Shown: positions 29,181-38,571, numbered from the stretch's first letter. The stretch: 64,000 nucleotides of DNA from CAYLLN01 sp033762315 (GCA_033762315.1 JANRLS010000116.1:48103-112102), one strand, 5' to 3'. Notes: generated from the letters alone by a model not told the origin. A program made the numbers and translations.

Positions 29181-30104
29181 GTGATTTCGTGCCAAACGCT
29201 GGGCCATCGCGGAAGGCTGGGAAACCAGCTCTTTCAATACGCCTTCCTCCGCACCGCCGCGCGGCGGCTGGGGGTGAAGTTCTATTGCCCGCCGTGGAAG
29301 GGGGATCAGCTTTTCTGCCTCGGCGACGAAGCCGAACGGGCCGACGAGCCGGAAGGGATCGTGCGGGCCCTTGTCGAGCATCGCGAAATTCGTTGCCAAT
29401 CGTGCCCCGCGCTCCATGATGGCACCGATTACCAGGGATATTTTCAATCGCCCGATCTCTTCGACCGGGACGACGTTCGCCGCTGGTACACCTTGCGGCC
29501 CGAAACGTCCGCCCCGCTGCTGGCAAAGCATTCGCATATCGACTTCACCGCGGCGATCGGCGTGCATGTGCGGCTGGGGGACTATGTGAGTCACCCGGTG
29601 CATACCATGCGGCACTATGTTCCTCCGGCCAGCTACTATGCGGCGGCACTTGGCCGCTTGCCGCGCGATTGCCAGGTGGTTCTGGCGTCAGACCAGCCTG
29701 AATTGGCTCGCCACCGGTTGCGCAAAGTCATTCGGAAAAATCGCCTGGTGCTGCTGCGGAACAAGGGGCCACACGACCTGTACCTGCTCAGTCGTTGCCG
29801 GCATTTGGTGATGTCCCCTTCGACCTTCAGCTGGTGGGCGGGTTGGCTGCGCCCGGCCGAAAACCAAGGGACCGTCATCGCGCCGCGCGAAGGGCTCTTC
29901 CGCGCGGCGGCCCGCTTGCCGCTGGAGCCCGAGGTGATGTGGCACCAGCCCCATTGGACGACGCTTCCCGCCATGGCTCGCTTCGACTGGAATTACTGGC
30001 GAACGCGATGGTACTTTCAATTGCTCGCCCTGCGCCATCAGGCTCGGCAGTGGTGCGAAAAGCACCTTGGCTGGCTCCCCGGCATGTCCGCCAGTCAAGC
30101 CTAA
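29181..30104 (+). CDS. Glycosyltransferase family 11 (alpha-1,2-fucosyltransferase-like)
   Basis: 307 residues from GTG 29181 with GGAG about 8 bases upstream. GT11 motifs: GRLGNQLFQYAFLRTAARRLG at the N-terminus (nucleotide-sugar loop), IGVHVRLGDYV (the HxRRxD-like motif) and LYLLSRCRHLVMSPSTFSWWAGWL near residue 220. GT11 enzymes transfer fucose from GDP-fucose to galactose in surface glycans. The acceptor here is unknown. No signal peptide is seen; cytoplasmic or membrane-associated action is usual. Confidence 0.87.
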   Translation: MISCQTLGHRGRLGNQLFQYAFLRTAARRLGVKFYCPPWKGDQLFCLGDEAERADEPEGIVRALVEHREIRCQSCPALHDGTDYQGYFQSPDLFDRDDVRRWYTLRPETSAPLLAKHSHIDFTAAIGVHVRLGDYVSHPVHTMRHYVPPASYYAAALGRLPRDCQVVLASDQPELARHRLRKVIRKNRLVLLRNKGPHDLYLLSRCRHLVMSPSTFSWWAGWLRPAENQGTVIAPREGLFRAAARLPLEPEVMWHQPHWTTLPAMARFDWNYWRTRWYFQLLALRHQARQWCEKHLGWLPGMSASQA

Positions 30105-30254
30105 AGCGACGAGCTTTTCTCCAGGGGCAAGGCCCGCTTCCGCTTTTCTGCGGGTAATCGCCGGCGTGGCAAAAGCTGCGCTCAATTGCTTCCCGCCACA
30201 AGTAGGCGCGAACCCGCGCTCCTCGTTCGACCGCGTCGCGGGCGGTCCGCCCAC

Positions 30255-30284
30255 TTGACGCCCTTTCGTGGAACCGCATATTCG
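30255..30284 (+). promoter_or_regulatory. Candidate promoter of mdh
   Basis: TTGACG (30255-30260), an 18-base spacer, then TATTCG (30279-30284), about 90 bases before the mdh start. The -35 matches the sigma-70 consensus well, the -10 only partly. No other signal stands out in the 269-base gap 30105-30373. Confidence 0.45.
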
Positions 30285-30373
30285 AGTCTGCGACTTGCGA
30301 TTCGTGCCGCGCCGGCGATAGCAACGGGCCGGTAGCACTCCGAACATCCTTCATCCATTCCGAGGAGCGAAAC

Positions 30374-31321
30374 ATGAGCCGGGCGAAGATTACGATCGTC
30401 GGCGCGGGCAACGTCGGCGCGACCTGCGCCCACTGGTGCGCTGCCGCTGAGTTGGGCGACGTCGTGCTGGTGGATATTCCCGCCACCGAGAACATGCCCA
30501 AGGGGAAGGCTCTCGACCTGATGCAGGCCAGCCCGATCGTCGGCTTCGATGCCAATATCGTCGGGGCGACCGACTATGGCCCGACCGCCGGCAGCGACGT
30601 GGTCGTCATCACGGCGGGAATTGCCCGCAAGCCCGGCATGAGCCGCGATGATCTGCTATCGACCAACGCCAAGATCGTCACCTCGGTGGCCGAGAGCGTC
30701 AAAGCGACCAGCCCGAATGCCGTGGTGATCGTCGTCAGCAATCCGCTCGATGCGATGGTGCAGCAGGTGCTGAAAGTGACGGGTTTTCCGCCGCAGCGGG
30801 TTTGCGGTCAGGCCGGCGTGCTCGATACGGCCCGCTATCGCACCTTTTTGGCGATGGAACTGGGGGTGAGCGTCGAAGACGTGTCGGCCCTGCTGATGGG
30901 TGGCCACGGGGATACGATGGTTCCGATGCCCAGTTGCACCAGCGTCGGTGGCATTCCGGTGCGGAGACTGCTGTCGGAAGAAAAGCTGAACGCGATTGTC
31001 GATCGGGCCCGCAACGGCGGTGCCGAGATCGTGTCGCTCCTCAAGACCGGCAGCGCCTACTATGCCCCCGCGGCCGCGACCGCGCAAATGGTCGAGGCGA
31101 TCGTCCGCGACAAAAAGCGGCTCATTCCTTGCGCGGCTTATTGCGACAAGGAATACGGCGTCGGCGGCTACTACGTCGGCGTGCCGGTCATCCTGGGGGC
31201 GAAGGGAGTCGAGAAAGTGATCGAGCTGGAACTTGACCCGCAAGAGAAGGCAGCCTTCGAGAAGAGCGTGGCCGCGGTGAAGTCGCTGGTGGGGGCGATG
31301 AACGAATTAATGGCCAAGTAG
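30374..31321 (+). CDS. mdh: Malate dehydrogenase
   Basis: 315 residues, LDH-like MDH. It oxidises malate to oxaloacetate with NAD in the citric acid cycle. Motifs: GAGNVGATCAHW (NAD loop), VVLVDIPATENMPKGKALD, VVVITAGIARKPGMSRDDLL (substrate loop with arginines), VVSNPLDAM, GVLDTARYRTFLA and the catalytic His in LMGGHGDTMVP. The start has GAGGAG seven bases upstream. It is a single-gene unit with its own promoter candidate. Confidence 0.96.
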   Translation: MSRAKITIVGAGNVGATCAHWCAAAELGDVVLVDIPATENMPKGKALDLMQASPIVGFDANIVGATDYGPTAGSDVVVITAGIARKPGMSRDDLLSTNAKIVTSVAESVKATSPNAVVIVVSNPLDAMVQQVLKVTGFPPQRVCGQAGVLDTARYRTFLAMELGVSVEDVSALLMGGHGDTMVPMPSCTSVGGIPVRRLLSEEKLNAIVDRARNGGAEIVSLLKTGSAYYAPAAATAQMVEAIVRDKKRLIPCAAYCDKEYGVGGYYVGVPVILGAKGVEKVIELELDPQEKAAFEKSVAAVKSLVGAMNELMAK

Positions 31322-31652
31322 CTAGCAGCCCGTTTCGCGTTGACGTTGACATTCCGCTGGACGCGCCGTAAAAAATCGCCCGCTGACTGCCGACTCGTCA
31401 ATTCGCGGCGAAGTCGGCAGCCGCGGTCCGCCGGAGAGGGAAACTCGGCGGCGACCATCCTTGTAACGGACCCATCCTCTTGGCCGCAACCCATTCCCAT
31501 CCGCGGTCGTTCCGGCAAGGCCCGGCAGGCCGGCATTGGCCGGCGCTGCTGGCGTGTTTCGTCTCGCCCCGTTCGAGGCCACTCAGGCGGGCCCGCGTCG
31601 CCGCGGGCATTGCCAGTCCGTAAACCGCTTCCCGTCCCCGCCCGAGAACAAC
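31322..31652. other. Intergenic region, 331 bp
   Basis: Between mdh and the esterase-like gene. It holds a promoter-like pair at 31346-31374; the rest shows nothing I can assign. The leader from that promoter would be about 270 bases, long enough for regulation, but no known riboswitch pattern was seen. Confidence 0.45.
31346..31374 (+). promoter_or_regulatory. Candidate sigma-70 promoter
   Basis: A perfect TTGACA (31346-31351), a 17-base spacer and TAAAAA (31369-31374, 4 of 6 to TATAAT). It would drive the esterase-like gene and fliG. Confidence 0.5.
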
Positions 31653-32414
31653 ATGAACCGCTTGTTTCCCGCACCCGCCGCCACCGCAACTTACTCCCCC
31701 GCGATCAAGCAGGCCCGGCTTAGCCGCAACAAAGCGCTCGTCAGAACCACTCCCTCCTATTCGCTGTTTTCCCCACTGCATTACGAAGAGAACTATGCCT
31801 ATCCATTGCTGATCTGGCTGCACAACGATGGCGGCAACGAGCGGCAATTGCCGCAAGTGATGCCGCTGATCAGCTCGCGCAACTATGTCGGCCTCTCCAT
31901 TCGCGGAACGGAAGGAGATAGCCGGCACGCGGCCTGGTCGCAATCCGCCACGGGCATTGTCGCCGCCCAGCAGCGATTGGCCGAGGGAATCGCCAAGGCC
32001 CGCGAGCGGTTCAATGTCAATCCCGACCGCGTCTTTCTCGCCGGCTACGAGGCGGGCGGAACGATGGCGGTGCGGCTGGCGCTGCGCGATCCGGCTGGAT
32101 TTGCCGGAGCCATCTCGATCAACGGCCCCTTTCCCGAAGGGCAAATGCCCTTGGCCCGGCTGTCGCAGGCCCGCAAGTTCCCCATGCTCGTCGCTCATTG
32201 CCGTGATTCGCGGGTGTACACGATCGACCGGATTTGCCAGGAGCTGCAACTCTTTCACACCGCCGGCCTCTCGGTCGCGCTGCGGCAATATCCTTGCCCC
32301 GACGAGCTGACGACGCAGATGCTCGACGATGTCGATCGCTGGCTCATGCAGCACATCACCGGCATTCCGGCCGACGAGCCGCAACCCGCCGCCCAGCCGG
32401 GCGAATGGAATTAG
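31653..32414 (+). CDS. Alpha/beta-hydrolase (esterase) fold protein lacking the catalytic serine
   Basis: 253 residues from ATG 31653. The fold is recognisable: YPLLIWLHNDGGNERQL (oxyanion region, HNDGG for HGGG), VFLAGYEAGGTMAVRLAL (nucleophile elbow) and MLVAHCRDSRVYT (Asp strand). The expected nucleophile is replaced by Glu133 (G-Y-E-A-G for G-x-S-x-G), and the catalytic His strand reads YPCPDEL without His. It therefore is probably not an active Ser esterase and may bind a ligand or partner. Related planctomycetal proteins may share this. fliG starts 78 bases downstream. Confidence 0.75.
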   Translation: MNRLFPAPAATATYSPAIKQARLSRNKALVRTTPSYSLFSPLHYEENYAYPLLIWLHNDGGNERQLPQVMPLISSRNYVGLSIRGTEGDSRHAAWSQSATGIVAAQQRLAEGIAKARERFNVNPDRVFLAGYEAGGTMAVRLALRDPAGFAGAISINGPFPEGQMPLARLSQARKFPMLVAHCRDSRVYTIDRICQELQLFHTAGLSVALRQYPCPDELTTQMLDDVDRWLMQHITGIPADEPQPAAQPGEWN

Positions 32415-32492
32415 ACTCGCGTCCGCAAGCAGCCGGCCGATTCGGCCAGATTCCTCTCGACAGGCGGACGGCATTTGCCGATATTCCGCCAC

Positions 32493-33488
32493 ATGTCGGC
32501 CGACATTCGCAAAGCCGCGATTCTCCTGATGAGCCTGCCCGAAGAGCAGGCGGCGCAGTTGCTAGCAAAGCTGGCTCCCAAGCAAGTCGAGCTGGTATCG
32601 ATTGAAATCGCCCGCCTGGGGCGGCTGACGGGAGACGAGCAGGAACTCGTGATTCACGAATTTGCCGAGGCCAATCCCAATTCGCTTGGAATGGCCGGGG
32701 GCGGCCTCGACCTCGCCAAATCGCTCGTCGAAAAGGCCCTCGGCAAAGGGGCCACTGCCACGCTCGACAACGTACGCCAGTCGATCGAAGCGTTGCCCTT
32801 CGGTTTTCTGAAGAAGGTCGATCCGCAAAACCTGCTCACGTTCATCATCGACGAACATCCGCAGACGATCGCGCTCGTGTTGTCGCATCTGCCCCCCAGT
32901 TACGGAGCCGAGATCATCAAGGGCTTGCCAGCCGAGCGGCAACTGGCGGTGGTCCGCCGCATCGCCAACATGGGGCAGACGAATCCGGAGGTGATTCAAG
33001 AGGTGGAGCGCGGCCTCGAAAGCCGGATGGCGAACCTGATGAACCAGTCGTTCGAAAAGGCCGGCGGCGTGGGGAGCGTGGCCGAGATTCTCAACGTCTC
33101 GGACCGCACCACCGAGCGGTCGCTGCTCGAAGCGCTCTCGCAGGAAGACCCCCAGCTCGTCGAGGAAATCCGCCGCCTGATGTTCGTGTTCGACGACCTC
33201 TGCAAGCTGACCGACAAGGACATCCAGACCGTACTCAAGAACGTCGAGACGGCGCAGTGGGCGATGGCGCTCAAAGGCGCCAATGCCGACCTCAAGCAGA
33301 AGATTTTGGGGAACATGTCGCAACGGGCCGCCGCGATGCTCTCGGAGGAAATGGAGTTTCTCGGCTCGGTGCGGCTGTCGGAGGTCGAACAGGTGCAGCA
33401 GCAGATCGTCGATTTGGTGCGCAAGCTCGAAGATGCCGGCGAAATTACGGTTCATGCGGCGGACGAGAACGAAACGCTGATCGCCTAA
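32493..33488 (+). CDS. fliG: Flagellar motor switch protein FliG
   Basis: 331 residues, normal length, from ATG 32493 (a TTG at 32475 is possible). FliG couples the stator to rotation of the flagellar C-ring. The N-domain begins IRKAAILLMSLPEEQAAQLL, the middle carries the EHPQT motif (DEHPQTIALVLSHLPP), and the C-domain has the charged torque helix around MSQRAAAMLSEEMEFLGSVRLS. No other flagellar gene is in the window; planctomycetal flagellar genes are often dispersed, so swarmer-cell motility is likely, but this is inference. Confidence 0.95.
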   Translation: MSADIRKAAILLMSLPEEQAAQLLAKLAPKQVELVSIEIARLGRLTGDEQELVIHEFAEANPNSLGMAGGGLDLAKSLVEKALGKGATATLDNVRQSIEALPFGFLKKVDPQNLLTFIIDEHPQTIALVLSHLPPSYGAEIIKGLPAERQLAVVRRIANMGQTNPEVIQEVERGLESRMANLMNQSFEKAGGVGSVAEILNVSDRTTERSLLEALSQEDPQLVEEIRRLMFVFDDLCKLTDKDIQTVLKNVETAQWAMALKGANADLKQKILGNMSQRAAAMLSEEMEFLGSVRLSEVEQVQQQIVDLVRKLEDAGEITVHAADENETLIA

Positions 33489-33512
33489 CCGCGTCGCCGC
33501 GCGATCCTCATG

Positions 33513-34244
33513 CTAGTAGATTTCGCTGGCGAGTTCGCGGGATATTTTCGGGGCCGCGACAGTCTGGTTGCCTTGATCGAGCGCTCGCGTCATATCGACG
33601 TGGATTCGCCCGGCAAAGGGGAGGCCGCGAGTGACGCGAGTGATCTTGGTCGTGAACAAATAGCAGTCGTCGGTCAGTGCCGTCAGCCAATGAACGTTGT
33701 TTCGCTCGTCGGTAACGCTCGACCAATCTCCTGACCGCTGCCGCTCGTCGCTGGCCTGGCGAATCAGCAAGTGCTCCGGAGTTTCCGCCAGCTTGTCGTA
33801 GTGCCGCACCTGAAACTCGCCGGAAATCACCAAAAACGCGGAGACCACGCTCCGGTGCCCATGCGGTGGGATGCTGCGGCCCCGCTGGATGTGCGAAATT
33901 TTCGAAATGGGCACTCGACCAGGTTCGCGGCTGTTGCGGACTGGCGCTTGCCAGTTGGTGCCGATGCCAACGGTGGCGAAGCGATCGGGCCTGCCGGTGG
34001 TCGTGTCGCGAGCGAATTTGGCCGAGATGGCCGGAAAGTCAAGCTGTTGCAGCAGGTTGGCCAGATTCGCGCGGTCGTAAAGCTCACCGATTTGACGTTG
34101 CCACTGGTCCTGCGAAATCCGCCCCCGCCCCAGTTGGAGTCCGATGGCACTTAGCTGGCGCTTCCAGTGGTCGCTTTCACCACCGCTTGCCGGGACAAAT
34201 TGCCGCCACAGCTGCGCGAGTCCGGCGGCAAGCAAGCGGTACAT
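33513..34244 (-). CDS. Cupin-like protein of unknown function
   Basis: 243 residues from ATG 34244, chosen over an ATG at 34268 because GAGGATCGCC lies just ahead. The middle has a cupin-like strand pair SIPPHGHRSVVSAFLVISGEFQVRHYDKL, with the HxH metal pair typical of cupin motif 1, and a later ERNNVHWLTAL for motif 2. No fused domain is visible. Cupins bind metals and small molecules; substrate unknown. It is convergent with fliG and on the same strand as the glycosyltransferase upstream. Confidence 0.65.
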   Translation of the reverse strand: MYRLLAAGLAQLWRQFVPASGGESDHWKRQLSAIGLQLGRGRISQDQWQRQIGELYDRANLANLLQQLDFPAISAKFARDTTTGRPDRFATVGIGTNWQAPVRNSREPGRVPISKISHIQRGRSIPPHGHRSVVSAFLVISGEFQVRHYDKLAETPEHLLIRQASDERQRSGDWSSVTDERNNVHWLTALTDDCYLFTTKITRVTRGLPFAGRIHVDMTRALDQGNQTVAAPKISRELASEIY

Positions 34245-34295
34245 GGCGATCCTCGGGTACTTGGGCAATCGAACGAAAGGGCACCTGTCGCGCGG

Positions 34296-35216
34296 TCAAG
34301 CCGCTTTCGAACTCAAGTAAAGCTGCGCCACCTTGCGCACGGTGCTGGTGCGAAAATCCCACCGCAAACTGCGGGCAAAGCAGGCCCGCGCGTCGCGCTC
34401 GCGTCCTTGGCGAAAGAGCTGAACCCCCGCGTCGAACCACCGCCGAGCCAGCACCGGCGCATAAACCTCGCGCGGCAGTGCCTCGCGCCCGCCGTGGTGC
34501 GTGATGAACCGCTCGTAAATCAGTGCCCAGCGACGATTGCGGTCGCCGTGCTTACGCGACAAGTTTCCCATCTCCCCCCGCCGCGAAGCCAGACCATGCC
34601 GATAGGTGACGGGCTCGCCCGGCAAATGGAGCCACGGTCCGCGCAGGCTAAGCGGCTGAAACAGGGCCGAATCCTGGCCGGTGGACAGGCTCTCGTCGAA
34701 GCCCCCCAGCGCGCGAACTGCCGCCGTGCTCAGCACGCTGGCGGAGGCGATTCCGCCGTCATTCTCGAAGAGCCAGCGCGTCGCGTTCTCCGCCAATCCC
34801 GCCGTCGAACGAATCGAGATCGTGCTTCCATCGGCATCGACGTGGCGGCGGTCGGCGGTCGCGCCGATGACGGATTCCGCGGCATCGAGAGCGGCCGCGG
34901 CTCGTTCCAGGAAGTTGTCCGGCCAGAGGTCGTCGGAGTCGAGAAACGCGACCCAGGGAGTCGTGACCAGACCGAGCCCCCGATTGCGAGCCGCTCCGGC
35001 TCCGCGATGGGCCGACCGCACCACCGCCACCGGGCACGCTAGCGTACCAGTCGCCCGCCACCGGTCAATGGCCGCCGCGGTTCCATCGGTCGAGCCGTCA
35101 TCGACGATAATCACCTCGGCCGGCGCGCGCGGTTGCCGCGCGACCGAAGCAAGCGTCTCCAGCACGGTCGTCGGCCGGTTGTACACCGGAATCACGACTG
35201 TCACATCCGCCGACAT
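34296..35216 (-). CDS. Family 2 glycosyltransferase (GT-A)
   Basis: 306 residues from ATG 35216, with GGGAG six bases upstream; an earlier in-frame codon at 35312 is not supported. GT2 pattern: VTVVIPVYNRPTTVLETLASV, VIIVDDGSTDGTAAAIDRW, GAARNRGLGLVTTPWVAFLDSDDLWPDN (DxD metal motif) and ASVLSTAAVRALGGFDESL. It probably adds a sugar in surface polysaccharide or glycoprotein assembly. No membrane helix is apparent. The gene stands between the cupin-like gene and mutS (divergent). Confidence 0.9.
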   Translation of the reverse strand: MSADVTVVIPVYNRPTTVLETLASVARQPRAPAEVIIVDDGSTDGTAAAIDRWRATGTLACPVAVVRSAHRGAGAARNRGLGLVTTPWVAFLDSDDLWPDNFLERAAAALDAAESVIGATADRRHVDADGSTISIRSTAGLAENATRWLFENDGGIASASVLSTAAVRALGGFDESLSTGQDSALFQPLSLRGPWLHLPGEPVTYRHGLASRRGEMGNLSRKHGDRNRRWALIYERFITHHGGREALPREVYAPVLARRWFDAGVQLFRQGRERDARACFARSLRWDFRTSTVRKVAQLYLSSKAA

Positions 35217-35392
35217 GCCAGCTCCCTGTCCATCGTCCCCGCCCGAGGGGCTTCCTACATTAGTATCGGTGCGCGTGGCCGGCGCAACTTGAATTATCGT
35301 TAAAATCGTCAAACTCGCGCCAGTTTGTCGCGGTCGCCGCCAGCAGCGACAGCACCTTCACGCTGGCAAGCCTCGCTGCTACATTCCGCCTC

Positions 35393-38107
35393 ATGGCCGC
35401 GACTCCCATGATGCAGCAGTATCTCGACGCCAAAGCCGCGTGCGGCGACGCGCTGCTCCTGTTTCGCATGGGAGACTTTTACGAACTGTTTTACGACGAC
35501 GCCAAAACCGCGGCCCGCGTGCTGGGGCTGACGCTCACCAGTCGCGACAAAGGGGAAAACCCGATCCCGATGGCGGGCTTTCCGTATCATCAACTCGAAA
35601 GCTATCTGGCCAAGCTGATTGCCTCGGGCCTGCGGGCGGCGGTTTGCGAGCAGGTCGAAGACCCCAAGCAAGCCAAGGGGCTGGTGAAGCGGGAGGTGAC
35701 CCGCGTCGTCTCGCCTGGCACGCTGACCGACGATGCCCTGCTCGACCCGCGCGAGAGCAACTATCTGGCCGCCATCGCCTGGCCCGCCGGCAAGCAAGCG
35801 GATTGCGAGTTGGCCGGCCTCGCTTGGGCCGAGCTTTCGACGGGCCGCTTCTTGGCCGCGGTGTTTCCCGCGGCGCGCCTGGCCGACGAACTGGCGCGGA
35901 TCGGCCCGGCCGAATGCCTTGTCGGGGAAGACGTTGAATCGCTCCCCGCGCTGCCAGCGCGGACGATGCTCACCCGCCGCCCCGCTTGGAGCTTCGGTCT
36001 CGAAACGGCCCTCGGCACCTTGACCAGGCATTTCCATACCTCCACGCTCGCCGGCTTTGGTTTTGACGAGCACGACTCTTCAGCGCTGCGTGCCGCCGGG
36101 GCCGTGCTCGACTATCTCCGCGAAACGCAAAAGACCTCGCTCGACCACATCGACCGGCTTGCTCCGTATCGGGCCGGCGAACTGCTCGAAATCGACGACG
36201 CGACCCGCCGGAGCCTCGAAATCACCCGCACGATACGGACCGGCTCGCGCGCGGGATCGTTGCTGGCGGTGATCGACCAAACGGTGACGCCACTCGGAGC
36301 GCGCCTGCTGGCCGATTGGGTCGCCAATCCGCTGACCAGCATTGCCGCCATCGACGCCCGCCTTGATGCCGTACAGCAGTTGACTCAGGACCAGGCCTTG
36401 CGCGAATCGCTGCGCGGCGAGCTGCGCGGCGTCTATGACCTGGAGCGGCTGCTCGCGCGCGTGGCCACCGGCCGGGCCAGCCCGCGCGATCTGTCGTTCG
36501 TCGCCCGCACGCTGGCGAAGCTGCCCAAAATCAAGGAATTGCTGCACGCCCCATCCCTGCCGATAGCCGGGAGCAAACTTACTCCCGGTCCCCTGCAATC
36601 GATGTCGAGCGGCGATCCACCGGGACCGGGTTTGGTCGCGGCTAATGAAAATCTCCTGGCAACTCTCGAGTCTCAGCTCGATCTGTCCCCCGAAATCCGG
36701 GCGCAGCTCGATTCGGCCCTGGTCGAGGATTGCCCCCTCTCGCCCCGCGACGGCGGCATCATCCGCCCCGGCTATAGCGGGGACCTCGACAAGCTCCGCG
36801 ACCTGGCGGCTGGGGGCAAACAGTGGATCGCGAAGTATCAGGCCGAGCAGGCGGCCAGCACCGGCATCCCGAATCTCAAAGTCGCCTATAACAAGGTCTT
36901 TGGCTATTACATCGAAATCACCAATAGCCAGAAGGACAAAACCCCCGCTCATTACATCCGCAAGCAAACCACCACCGGTGCCGAGCGATACATCACTCCG
37001 GAATTGAAGGAATACGAAGAGCAGGTCGTCAGCTCCGACGAGCGGGCGAAGGAGCTCGAAGGGGAGCTGTTCCTCGCGTTGCGAACCGCTGTGCAAGCCC
37101 AAGCCCGCCGCTTGCAAGCGACAGCCGGCGTGCTGGCTCAGCTTGATGTCCTCGCCAGCCTGGCCGAGCTTGCCCGCCAGCGCGGCTATGTCCGCCCGGT
37201 GATTACCGATCAGCCCGTGCTGGCAATCCTCGATGGTCGCCATCCGGTGCTCGATATTCTCGAAGCCTCGGGGACGTTCGTCCCCAACGACGTAGTTTGC
37301 GGCGGGGACGACGGCACCGTGCTCTTGATCACCGGGCCGAATATGGCGGGCAAAAGCACCTACATCCGGCAGGTCGCGCTCATCACGCTGCTCGCGCAAG
37401 TGGGGAGCTTCGTGCCGGCCCGTTCGGCCACCGTGGGGATCGCCGATCGCATCTTTGCGCGTGTCGGAGCGAGCGATGAACTGTCGCGCGGGCAAAGCAC
37501 GTTCATGGTCGAAATGACCGAAACGGCTCGCATCCTGAACACCGCCACCCCCAAGAGCCTCGTCGTGCTTGACGAAATCGGCCGCGGCACCAGCACCTAC
37601 GACGGCATTTCGCTCGCCTGGGCCATCGTCGAGCACCTGCACGACGCCCTCGGCTGCCGCACGCTGTTCGCCACGCATTATCACGAGCTGACCGACCTCG
37701 CGCAGACGCTTTCGGGCGTGCGGAACCTGAACGTCGCGGTGAAGGAGTGGGAGGACCACGTCGTCTTCCTGCACAAAATCGTTCCCGGCGCGGCTGATAA
37801 GAGCTATGGCATTCATGTCGCGCGGCTGGCGGGAGTTCCCCGGTCGGTCAACGAACGGGCCAAGCAAATCCTGGCTCAACTCGAAGCCGAGCATCTGGGC
37901 GACGACGGTCGCTCCAAGCTGGCCTTGCCAGGGAAGCGCAAGCGCCGCGGCGATCTGCAGCTCACCCTCTTCGCCCCGCCCGAGCATCCGGTGGTCGATC
38001 AACTTCGCCAGCTCGACCTGAACAGCCTGACGCCCCTGGCGGCCATGCAGCGCCTGGCGGAGTTGCAAGTGGCCGTGGGAACCGGGGCACCGAGCAAGCC
38101 GCGGTGA
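35393..38107 (+). CDS. mutS: DNA mismatch repair protein MutS
   Basis: 904 residues, typical MutS. It binds mismatches and starts repair with MutL. The mismatch-binding FxE lies in FRMGDFYELFYDD near the N-terminus; Walker A is TGPNMAGKSTYIRQ (GPNMAGKS at about 648); Walker B and signature are VVLDEIGRGTSTYDGISLAWA; FATHYHELTDLA follows. The domain before the clamp carries a small Gly/Pro-rich insertion (around PLQSMSSGDPPGPG) not seen in E. coli. No mutL is nearby. Confidence 0.97.
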   Translation: MAATPMMQQYLDAKAACGDALLLFRMGDFYELFYDDAKTAARVLGLTLTSRDKGENPIPMAGFPYHQLESYLAKLIASGLRAAVCEQVEDPKQAKGLVKREVTRVVSPGTLTDDALLDPRESNYLAAIAWPAGKQADCELAGLAWAELSTGRFLAAVFPAARLADELARIGPAECLVGEDVESLPALPARTMLTRRPAWSFGLETALGTLTRHFHTSTLAGFGFDEHDSSALRAAGAVLDYLRETQKTSLDHIDRLAPYRAGELLEIDDATRRSLEITRTIRTGSRAGSLLAVIDQTVTPLGARLLADWVANPLTSIAAIDARLDAVQQLTQDQALRESLRGELRGVYDLERLLARVATGRASPRDLSFVARTLAKLPKIKELLHAPSLPIAGSKLTPGPLQSMSSGDPPGPGLVAANENLLATLESQLDLSPEIRAQLDSALVEDCPLSPRDGGIIRPGYSGDLDKLRDLAAGGKQWIAKYQAEQAASTGIPNLKVAYNKVFGYYIEITNSQKDKTPAHYIRKQTTTGAERYITPELKEYEEQVVSSDERAKELEGELFLALRTAVQAQARRLQATAGVLAQLDVLASLAELARQRGYVRPVITDQPVLAILDGRHPVLDILEASGTFVPNDVVCGGDDGTVLLITGPNMAGKSTYIRQVALITLLAQVGSFVPARSATVGIADRIFARVGASDELSRGQSTFMVEMTETARILNTATPKSLVVLDEIGRGTSTYDGISLAWAIVEHLHDALGCRTLFATHYHELTDLAQTLSGVRNLNVAVKEWEDHVVFLHKIVPGAADKSYGIHVARLAGVPRSVNERAKQILAQLEAEHLGDDGRSKLALPGKRKRRGDLQLTLFAPPEHPVVDQLRQLDLNSLTPLAAMQRLAELQVAVGTGAPSKPR

Positions 38108-38117
38108 TGATTGCGGT

Positions 38118-38314
38118 GGTTTCCACTGGTTTTCGCGGTTTGATCGGGTTTTCTATCGCTAAACCCTTTCCGCACAAAGACTTAGGATTGGTTTCCACGA
38201 TTGAGCCAGGCGTGGAAACCTGGAGGCCGCGGGGCAGGCAAAATTGCCGGGAAAATCGTTGTTTCAACCGCGTGCAGGTTTCCAAAATCGAGCAAACGGG
38301 GGTTTCTGGAAACC
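38118..38314. repeat. Cluster of five GGTTTCCA elements
   Basis: Forward copies at 38118-38125, 38190-38197 and 38277-38284; reverse copies TGGAAACC at 38213-38220 and 38307-38314. Copies two and three form a 9-bp inverted repeat GGTTTCCAC/GTGGAAACC. A sixth near-copy, GGTTCCAC, begins at 38339. Confidence 0.6.
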
Positions 38315-38384
38315 AAGGGCTTTTACCCTCTGAAATCGTGGTTCCACAAAAGATTTTTTGTCCGCTAAATTGTCAAAGAGCACT

Positions 38385-38420
38385 ACGGAATGCCAGTTAC
38401 TTAATGGCATGGCATTCCGT
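38385..38420. terminator. 11-bp inverted repeat downstream of mutS
   Basis: ACGGAATGCCA (38385-38395) and TGGCATTCCGT (38410-38420), loop of 14 bases, between two convergent genes. It may serve as a bidirectional terminator; no T-run is evident. Confidence 0.4.
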
Positions 38421-38552
38421 ATAGATACTATACGCCTGAACCTATCGAATTGTTGCAAGAAAATTGCCAGCAGGGGAATTTTGTGCCAAATAGTTGCCGC
38501 GGGTGCGTCAATCGTAGGCCGAATCCACGTTTCGGACGAATGGAGAGCTCCC

Positions 38553-38571
38553 GACGAAGCACGGCTTCGTC
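38553..38571. repeat. Dispersed GAAGC-palindrome
   Basis: GACGAAGC-acg-GCTTCGTC, a perfect 8-bp stem with a 3-base loop. The same 19 bases, with nearly the same flank (CCTACGA / CCCACGA), recur at 55369-55387. Confidence 0.6.

Noticed and set aside
36080..38068. Open frame of 662 codons antisense to mutS
   Set aside because: Overlaps conserved mutS over its whole length; no motif or ribosome site supports it.
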